Assembly: GCF_021130785.1 (NCBI RefSeq) | Contig: NC_060207.1 | Span: 103,838,001-103,902,000, forward strand | Length of the DNA stretch: 64,000 nt | Origin: Homalodisca vitripennis | Taxonomy: Eukaryota > Arthropoda > Insecta > Hemiptera > Cicadellidae | Direction of reading: 5' to 3' | Notes under the pieces: generated by a model | Database searches by the model: none | What the model was told of the DNA's origin: nothing | Seen by the model: only the letters and a program-made list of their open reading frames with translations | In this document: positions 12,201 to 23,000 of the stretch, one piece after another | How the letters are laid out: each line of letters starts with the position of its first letter | How positions within the stretch are numbered: position 1 is the first letter of the stretch | Program-made: the position numbers and the translations under genes

Positions 12201-15200
12201 CTCACTATACAAGGTATGTTCTAAAAGTAACAGGAATTTTCATGTCTTGAAACAAATATTTTGTTATTTGTCTACATTAATGATGTCACCTTCAAAATAG
12301 TTCTCATTAGGTATTATCTTCCAATCCTTAAAACACTACAATATCCTTTAGCTCTTTCATCGATGTATTTTAATGTCATCTATGCTATTGTACTCTTTAA
12401 GGTTATCTTTTTTAAAAAAAAAAAGAAAAAAGTCTCATGGCACCATATCTGGAGAATAATGAGACTGGGGCATCATTATGTACTGTTTTTATGTTATTTT
12501 TTTAAGTTATATTTTTTATCAAAAATTCACAAGCAAGCACTGAAGTGTGAGCAGATGCATTGTAATGGTGCAAAAGCCATGAATTGTTTTGCCACATATC
12601 CAGGTGTTTTTTTATGGATTGCTTCATGCAAACGGTGTTGAACTTGCAGTAGTACTCCTTATTAACCGTTTGGCGTTGTGACAAGAATTCATGATGTACT
12701 AAACCATTAAAATCGAAAAACACAGCATAACCTTCACATTTGACTCACTTGTAGATAATTTTTCGGTCTTGACGATCCAGGATGCCTCCTTTGGGATTAT
12801 TGAGCCTTAGTTTCAATGTCATACCCGTAAACCCATGTCTCGTCACCTGTTATAATGGGTTTCAGTAATTCTGCATCGTTGTTAACTTAAATGAGTGATT
12901 TCTCATCAACTTCCTTCGTCACTGATTTGTTCAAACTAACAATTTTAGAACACATTTTGCTACTACATGTTTTTATATCCAAAACATTAACCCTCGGGAA
13001 GTCGCACGTGTGGTCGAAAGCACCGAGGGAAAATTATTTTTTTGTGTGTGGCTAGCCTGGCTGTCAGATTGGCTTGGCGCTCCTGCTACTCTACCCCCAC
13101 TACCTTGCCCTCATCCCTCGCCACCAGCCTTTATGTTAGTTGCCCCTGACCCATGGTGAGAGCTGCTTCAGTGACCTCACGGTGCTTTTGACCACGGTGC
13201 GACGAACTGTGTAATTTTATCGAGGTGCTTTCCACCGCGCACGACCACTGGCATCTATGATTTTTACAATTAAGTTGAATTTTGTAAATAATGAACCAAA
13301 GAGAGGTAGATAGGCTAGCTAAAATACTTGAAAGAGTTGAAAAAGAAGAATGAAGGAACGCTCAGCTTGAAAGAGGGCAAGAACGAGTGAGGAAAAGACT
13401 ATTTGACGAGATCGACAACGACCAAATTGACGAGCATGTGGATTATTTTTCTGAAAACGATAATGAGGAAGATGCTGTCCAAGCGAGTGAACTTGAAAGT
13501 GGAAGTGAGGAGTCTGCTAGTGATTTGGACGAACAAGCTCTTGGAACTGACCATCCTGTGCCCACTGAAGTTCCAATGCCACAGTTTACTGGAAAAGATA
13601 ACGAAACAAAATGGAACATGCATAAGACTTATTATCGTGGACGAACCCGAAGCCATAACATTGTTATTCATTTGCCGGGACCATTAAGTGACGCAAAGCA
13701 GGTTTCGAATCCTTTTGAAGCATGGCAGCTTTATTTTACAGATAGTACGTTGGACAAAATAGTTGAATTCACAAAATTTGTGGATAATTAATAGGAGAAA
13801 AAACTTCATAAGACCACGTGATGCAGCTGATATCAATAGGGCAGAAGTAAAAGCAGTGATAGGCCTTTGTACTTGGCCGGAGTATTAAAGGCATCTCACA
13901 CAAACCTAAAGCAAATAAATTTACAATACCTAAGCCAACAATATCTTTTTACACTAGAACATATAATTTTAACGCACCAAAGATTTTTAACCAAATACCT
14001 GATTATATTAAATATTCATACAACAAAAATATTTTTTTGAATAGACTAAAATCATGGCTCTTTCATTTGGAAGATATTGAGTTTTTGTTTAATATTATAC
14101 AATAACTTACTTATTCAGATGATCAGTGTTTATCAGTAATGTATGGTTAATATTTGTATGTAAATATTTATTTATTGTTAATACAGTTGTGAAGTCAATA
14201 TTTTTGTTTTTATTATGTATCTGTAGTCTATGTTCTGCTTCCTCGTGGATGGTGGTACGGGAAGTCAGGTGTTGTTATTTTCTCTTGTTGCAAGTTGCAT
14301 TTGTTTATTTTGTTAACTGTGGATAAACTTTTTGCTAAGGCACAACATGTTTGTTTTTTTGAGACTATCTTTGTCAATTTTCTTTAAAAAATAATTTTTT
14401 CTGAGTGCTATTGTTTTTTTTTGTAAGTACTGTAAAGGAACCTCTGAACAGGCTTGCCTTAGAGGCCCTAGATTTTCTTAAATTTCCTTCTTGTGTCAAT
14501 ATTTACCTACTGTAATATGTACATACTGTATATTGTAATAGTTAAGGCTGTTTTCAAGCAAAACTACTAAGTTAAGTAATAAAATAATGGTCAGCCTGAC
14601 AAGAGAATTATTAAATGTTGAAATAAAAGTGTACATTTTGTTAAATGTTGAAATTTAAGAAAATAAAATTCTTTATTCTTTATTCTTTAAAGGATCTTAA
14701 CACCAAAGAAGGAACTGGTATTGAAATTTTTCGCACAACCATGTCTGAGCGGAGGTTTAGATTTTTGTTCACAGCGTTGCGTTTTGATGACTACAGGACA
14801 CGAAAAGATAGACAAAAAAATGATAATTTTGCTGGATTCAGAGAGGTATTTGAAGAGTTTGTCGACAAGTGCAAAAAATACTACTTTCTGAGCGAGTACG
14901 TGACAGTTGACGAAATGCTGGATGCATTTCGTGGAAAGTGCTCGTTTCGTCAATACATTGCAAATAAGCCTGCTAAATACAGCACATTTTAGCAAAAATT
15001 ATGTGTATTAAAACTTGCACAGAAAATTAAATGTACAATAAAAATTACATTTCAATAAAAATATTTAACAATGGTCAATTTTAACAATCAAACAAATTGA
15101 TAAATTATGTCAAGAAAGCATTTTATAGGATTTATCTTCTTGATTGCTCTTCATGTCATTAAAAATCCCATTACACCATATTAAATTGGCAGCAATCAAA

Positions 15201-18200
15201 CAATACCAACTGAAATCACTCAATGTTTTGATTTTGATTATTTAAACAGTATACTTCATGTTATACGTCATAATCAAGCAATTAGAAAGAGTTTTTTTTA
15301 ACTTAGAGATATCTTAGTTATCATATAAAGAATCTAAAAAGTCAAAACATGTCTTTAAAGTCATAATACTGTTTGGATACAAAAGGATCTTACTTTTTCT
15401 CAATTTCCATTGAAATATTGACAATGTTGCCACATGATTGGAATGTTTTTCTTAAAAAGTCCTCATTGATTTTCAATCCATGGACAAAAATTGTGTTTCC
15501 AGATCGTGGTTTCTCAGGTCTGCCTTCCTCTCTAGGTTTATCTGTAAGACCCCTCTCTTCTCTATCACGTGCACTGACAAAACTTTCATAAAGATCCTAA
15601 AAATAAATTACAGTATAAACAACATGAAAATCCTCACTGTATATTACATGTAAAATTATTATTGATAATTGCCACCTTTCATTAAATTATATTAATGTAA
15701 GAGATTTGATTGTTAGATGCCAAATGAGACTTAATTTACTATTACTTAACTATTACAAATATGTTGATAATATTTTATAGTACTGAAATACTATTGTGTT
15801 TAAAAAAAAATTACACCAATACCAACATCATTTAAATATGTTAACATGAATCTTTTTAGTTATATACGATATATCGTATATAACTAAAAAGATTCATGTT
15901 AACACATTTAAATGATGTTGGTATTGGTGTAATTCAAACGTTATTCATAGAACAGTGTTGGTATATAACACTGCTGTATGAATAACATTTGAATTAAACT
16001 GGTTAGTTATGTGTCGGGGAATTGAAACTTTGCACTTGTGCCTTTTGTGCACATGTGCCTCCTCTCCCCTAAAGTACGAAATTGTTTCCACTAAAACACA
16101 CTCACTTTTCAGTACATATGTGAATATTGTTCAGTACAGTATACAATAAGTAAATTGAATCAATAAAATTAAACAAGCTTCACTCACTTACGTACAGTAC
16201 TTTACTGCACACTACTCAGGATGATGGAAACAAAACCAATGACTGAACAACAAAAATGGTGTGGTGTTTGGTTATAGTTGTTGTTTAGTTATATACGATA
16301 TATATATAGTAAAACCTCCTTAATCCGGCATTCTATAGTCCAGAATAGTCCATAATCTGGCATCAACAGCAACAGACAAAAATTATAGAATTGCCTTCGC
16401 AATGAACATTGTAAAGTGGCCAACTCGACAGCTACCACCAACATTCAAGAGCCACAAAGCGTCACGCTCTGAGCAGTAAACTTGAGTGGGCTAACCATCT
16501 TGATTGCTCTGCAAATTTCGGATACACTCGTCTCCCAGCATACACTTCACTCTACATCTACAGTACAGTGGAACACCAAACACCACACCATTTTTGTTGT
16601 TCAGTCATTGGTTTTGTTTCCATCATCCTGAGTAGTGTGCAGTAAAGTACTGTACGTAAGTGAGTGAAGCTTGTTTAATTTTATTGATTCAATTTACTTA
16701 TTGTATACTGTACTGAACAATATTCATATATGTACTGAAAAGTGAGTGTGTTTTAGTGGAGACAATTTCGTACTTTAGGGGAGAGGAGGCACATGTGCAC
16801 AAAAGGCACAAGTGCAAAGTTTCAATTCCCCGACACATAACTAACCAGTTTAATTCAAATGTTATTCATACAGCAGTGTTATATACCAACACTGTTCTAT
16901 GAATAACGTTTGAACTAAACGGGTCGGGAACAAGTCGGAAAATTGAAACTTTCCACTTGTGCTTCTTGTCCACATGTGTCCCCCTCTTCCCTACTGTATG
17001 ATTGCACTGTACAGTGCTATATTAGACTGCTTGATTACCTATTCTGTTGATACACTAGTTTTTTTTCTGTAAACATACTGTACCATGTTTTAAAAATTGG
17101 AAAAAAAATGACTTGATAACTCTTCCCTTTATACCAGAAGCATATGCCCTTATACATACTTATTGATCAATGAAAACATCAAAATCAATTCAGCACCAAA
17201 TATTAATATAAGTTGGATTCCAAAACCAACATACATAATCATTTTCTTTATTAGTGGAACAGCATAATTCAATTGTGGAACCGTGAATAAATTAGACCGG
17301 GAGTGAATTTGAACGACTAGAACAGACTCATATTGACGGCAGAGAAATTTTAGTTGTACGATATACTTCCGTCATTGGGACAAAAATGTAACTATAACAC
17401 TTGAAATGTCTTAGACCGGAGATAGATTACAAGTGCTGGTAGTAGACGCTTTTTGACCCAATGAGATCTTGAAAACCAACATATGTATATATTTTATAGA
17501 TCAAGTAAATAAATTAGACTAGAAGTGAATTTAATCAGATGGACCTGATTCTTTTTGATCACAGTAACGTTTGAGTTACATATTTTCTTCATCGGAACAA
17601 ATGGGTAAACTATAACTGTCACTTGAAAAATTTTTTATCAAAAGTAGATTAACACATTGGAGTCTGGCTCGCTATTTGCTGTTTTAATAGCCTGGTCTGC
17701 ACAAACTATTGGGTTTTCAGATTTTTTCTTTAGAAAACTGTTAAATATTATGTATATGATATTATATTTTCTTGAAAGTTCTATCTTTCCTCTTTAAATT
17801 GATATGTAAAACTTTATTCCTATAAAATGTAATAAATTTTTAAAAAAATTTCAAAACTTACATTTTTTTAAGAAAAATAAAAACTCCCGCATGTCTTGTA
17901 TTACTTGAAAATTAACTTTTGAATAAACAATATAAGTAATTTCAATTTTTTTAAAGGCATTTACTATATACATATTTACAAATAATTATTTTATTTGCCA
18001 AAATAATTCCAAATGCTAAAAAAATTATTGTTGTCGTAGACAGACTGACGACACGCCAGGCCACGTCAGTCGATAAACAAAAGCCTCAAGCGGGTATGAC
18101 GTAGTAGCGCCTAGCGGAATTTTTCTGAACTAACCAACAAAGCTGGCTTTTTAATGCAGCAGACGGCACTCGAATATCACTCGGGCAACTCCGTATATCA

Positions 18201-18703
18201 ATCGGCAAAGCTGTGCTCGAGTCACGCTCGAGCGCCGGCCGGGTGATTAAACAACGGCGCTCGAGTCTGGCTCGAGCGTAGACTCGAATGTGTTAAAAGA
18301 GCTGAAAGAAGACGCTTTAAGACTGAAGTTGGTTTCCATTGGTACATATTTTCTTGATCGGAGAACAACGCAAACTCTATAATAATATTGGAAATAAGAA
18401 AGTGAATTTAATTAAGGAGACGGAATTTGATTCTTTATAACCAAATTAGTGTATGGAGACATCTATGTAAAGGAAGTGTCCTGAACTCTGTATCAACGAA
18501 AAATGACTTTTCTCTACGTCATCAAGTTGTAAAAATTTCCATTAGAAATGCATTGCAGCAAATACATTTTATTTATTTAAAGAACCTGTCATAAAGTAAT
18601 CAACTGCTCTATGTAAACATTATAATATTACAGCACAATCATGTGTTTAATTAATTTAAGTACCTTTTGAAAAGTATTGCTATTTATTTATAGTCTTGAG
18701 TAA

Positions 18704-18753
<50 letters not shown>

Positions 18754-20040
18754 TAGAGTAAGCATAAAATTAACATGGACATTAACATAATATATATCTA
18801 AGATAAGCTTAAGTCCATTCATAAACTGCACAGAATGCTGTATATCATTATGCACTATATCACCATTACTATGCATTATATCATTAATTGCCACTCTTCA
18901 GTTTAAGGATTCCTCCACACTGGCCTAAAATAGTTCAATTGTTACTCAAATCGTTCGAGCAATTTAATAAATTATCATGGAATGTCGGAAGGAAATTCAA
19001 ATAAAAACTGTTTCACTCTACGATTTCAGGGTCCATAAACACTAAAAAAACTTAACTCAAAAATGGATCAGGAGATTGGAATAGCTTTGAGTGACTATTA
19101 ATTATCTCAGGAGCGTTTGAATCATAGGAAATCATACATGAATATAGTGTGTCCTGTTTTCAACAGGAAATTGTGTGCGAAGCAGCGGGTAACTGCTAGT
19201 ATTTATGTAATAGGATAAGCCTACTTTACTAAAATTAGGCTTTTCCTCATTACTCAAAATGGAGGATTTTGGCCAACAAGATTTTGGCAAAACAAGATGG
19301 CCAAAGATCTGATAGAAAAATAATATCTACCTAACATAAATAGTCCATATATATTAATTTTAAAACACCAAATTTTGATATCAGTGCATTTAAGATCTAT
19401 TTCAAAACATGTCTTGATATAATGAGACTTAAACAGTAGCAAACAGTTGTTTAAAACTTTAATTATGCTATAGACAATAAACCCTTTCGTAACTAATGGC
19501 ATAATTTTATCACCTAAACATCAAAAACTTACATTGACTCTTGGCCGCAGAGTCTCAGATTCCTGGTCATCCAACTGCGTTGCAGAGAATGGTTGATACC
19601 CACTCACAGTTCTGTCGGTACCCGATAACTTTCTCTCCAAGCCCCTTGGTCGCTTGAAACCCGCTTGCTCAGGACGTTTTGGTGTCCGAGGAATTGCTGT
19701 TATAGCACCAGACTTCAACAGTTTTTTTGCTACCTCTTTCGCATTTTGAGCTTCCATTGGTCTTTTGGGTGTTGGTGTACGCTCTGGCTCAGGCCTAGGA
19801 GCTTTTAAAGCTTGAAGTGCTTTTTTCTGAAAATGATAAACAAATATTATAATGTATACAATTAGTGTAATTTACATTAAAAGATGAACCAATAAAAATT
19901 GTTGATTAGTTATTTTGGATACGATTTTAATGCAATTAACATATCTGTAAATAAGTCACTGGGGCTTTAGTTCTGAAACCTGAAGTGTTAAGTCTAGATA
20001 AAACAAATTTTGGAACTATTGACAAGGTCCAAGGTACCAT

Positions 20041-20096
<56 letters not shown>

Positions 20097-23000
20097 GGTG
20101 TCAATTAAGTCTGGAACCTCTTTTTTAATTTTTGAACCACAATAGAAAGAAACACCAAAGTTCACATGTGCTTACTGGTGATAGTAACGCACACATCTGC
20201 CCAATTACCGACCGGATAATCCCTTTGGGGGACGGTCCACAAGGAGTCAGACAAAATTCTTAAATAGCAGCATAGGTCAAGTTTGGTATCAAATTAAAGG
20301 TCTTACTTAGCAGAGTACAATGCCGCAAACCGGACTTCAAAAGATGAATTCATTCAGTAGTTATAGCTATTTGAATTTTAAAACAATTGAACAATGTAAA
20401 TTATTAAGTATTACAAGTAAACACCAATTTTTAAGTACCTGTGATCAAAGTAAGTGTTCAAAATGTTCCCCTCCCATCATCTGACAATGTAGTAATCGAA
20501 GCCTGGAATCAATAATTATTACCAATAACACAACTACTGTTAGAATGTGAAAGTGGCAGATTGAGTCATACACAGCATCCACAGAAACTTAACGTTTGGG
20601 CAGGTATTACAGGAAATCAAATTATGGGCCCATTATTTATCAATGGTAATTTAAATGGTGAATTGTATCTAGCAATGCTCCAAAATGAGATAATTCCTGC
20701 ACTACAAGCTGCTCTTGGTCGACAATTTCAAAGAATTTATTTCCAACAAGATGGCGCGCCACCACACTTTGCTCTCCTTGTTAGAGAATACTTGGATACA
20801 ATATTCCTTCGCAGATGGATTGGAAGACATGGTGCAGTAGAGTGGCCTGCTCGTTCCCCTGATTTATCTCCGCTGGATTTTTTTCTTTGGGGATACCTCA
20901 AAGATAAAGTTTATCGTACTAAGCCTCGAGATTTGGCGCACCTAAGAAATCTCATAGTCCAAGAAGCTCAAGATATTCCTCGTGACTACCTTCAAAATGC
21001 AGCGGATGGCTTTTACAACCGCCTAGGACATTGCCAGACGATGGGAGGGGAACATTTTGAACACTTACTTTGATCACAGGTACTTAAAAATTGGTGTTTA
21101 CTTGTAATACTTAATAATTTACATTGTTCAATTGTTTTAAAATTCAAATAGCTATAACTACTGAACGAATCCACCTTTTGAAGTCCGGTTTGTGACATTG
21201 TACTCTGCTAAGTAAGACCTTTAATTTGATATCAAACTTGACCTATGCTGCTATTTAAGAATTTTGTCTGACTCCTTGTGGACCGCCCCCAAAGGGATTA
21301 TCCGGTCGGTAATTGGGCAGATGTATGCGTTACTATCACCAGTAAGCGCGTGTGAACTTTGGTATTTTTTTATATTGTGGTTTAAAAATTAAAAAAGAGG
21401 TTCCAGACTTAATTGACACCCACTTAGTTTTGTGGTTGTTACAAACATGGATTTAAACTAAACTATATGAAATATATTCACTTTCTACTATCTTAGGTGA
21501 TTATTTTCACTGACAGTTTTATAAGAACATTTCATTATAATATGAATATGACACCAGCACATTTACCTAAATCACTCATGGGCATGTGAGGGCTGACCAC
21601 CACAGATATCAGGAAGCCGAATTATCAGTTAGGACAGGATGTAACCTTTTTGCTAAAAAGGTAACCAGCCTGACTGTTGATCACCTACTGATGCAGCTGA
21701 TAGTAAGCAGGAGCAGTGTTGCTAGATTTTAAAAACCAACTATCGTACCAACTTCGAAAAATTATCATACTTTTGAGTAAAAATATCGTACCATGCATAT
21801 TATATAGAAAATTAAATTATGTTACATAATAAATTACACTTACCTTTTAGTTTGTTTTATTCCGGATTAGGAATGCACCAATATAAGTTTGTTTATTTCT
21901 TTAAAGGGGAAAACACACATCACAAAAAAGTTTATTTATATGCAGGGTAAATACGATAACATTAACATTCTAAATAAATAACATAAATAAAATAAAGGTG
22001 GTAAATCTAAAAAAAAATATTTCACTGTCATCTATATCGACTCCTTCCACTATTGGTTCACTGTCACCGCTCATGCCACTGGTTCCAGAAGCGTCTCTAT
22101 CTTGCTCTTTGTATAAATTGGAAGCGGTCATTTTTGAAAGCATTTCCTTAGATGGATTAAATGAAGGACATCCTCCTTGAAACTTGATTCCTTAACTTGC
22201 CAACAATGTTTTCTCAATTGTTTCTGTTAGAAGTTTATTCCTAGATTTAGTTTTAACGTTGTTGATCTTGCTAAACACCCTTTCACAGTCAGCGTTGGAA
22301 TGTGGCAAAGACAATGCTTCTAAAGCAAACTTAGGCAGGATTTTGAATTCCAATTCTCATAAGTTATTCTTGTAGTCTAATAGTTTAGACCAGAATGTAT
22401 CATCATTTGATTGAGGCGTGACTTCAAAATCCTTTGGCAAACTGTCTTTCAAAACGGAAATTTTCCTCCATTTGTCATCTAGATCTTGAAAATTATTTCT
22501 GTAAGATGATGATACTCGTGGTAGAGAGAGAATTAGATGCATGATACTTGGATTAGTTTTCCTGTATTCAGACGACAAAGCATTTCTTTGACTTAAAGCA
22601 GGCATGACAGACAAAAGGTAGTTCCCAGACTACGCGAACCGAACCGTAAGATCAAGGTTTTGAACACGTTTATTTTGTATTTACATAGAGTAAGAACTGG
22701 TTTAGAGTATTATGCAAATTCTTTAACAGAGATAAAGGGGAAATAATATTTTACTAAAGCTTAGTATAGATCTTGAATAATTTTGTTATTAAACGATAAT
22801 TTTTTTAAGATTAAAACTTTTTATGGAAATTATCGTACTTTCGCAGTACGATAATAGTTAACTATCGTATATCGTACCAGTGCATGAAATTATCGTACTT
22901 TTACGATAATTATCGTACCTCTGGCAACACTGAGCAGGAGACTAGAATGGGTGGGTAGTGGCGGAGTGTTTGACCGAGTGTGTAGGTGCAAGGTTCAGGT

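Larger units (their letters stand above)
11551..15393 (-). other. Nelf-E: Nelf-E intron 3 (nested transposons)
   Basis: Contains a mariner remnant (12210-12986), a piggyBac element beginning at a TTAA inside the mariner (12991-about 14995), and a 5'-truncated non-LTR element inside the piggyBac (about 13907-14690). 11551-12209 and 14996-15393 show nothing recognisable. Confidence 0.75.
15597..19532 (-). other. Nelf-E: Nelf-E intron 2
   Basis: Holds a 122-bp near-perfect palindrome (15811-15932), a large inverted repeat (15931-16915), diverged repeats starting with a TTAGACnnGAAGTGAATTT-like unit (about 17290-17640 and 18297-18440), a TTAA-flanked MITE (17653-18292), an (AT)n tract (18705-18750) and a possible Helitron 3' end at 19199. 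No coding sequence. Confidence 0.7.

Noticed and set aside
15373..15591. Plus-strand 72-codon frame
   Set aside because: Antisense to Nelf-E exon 3, which is supported by splice sites and RRM sequence.
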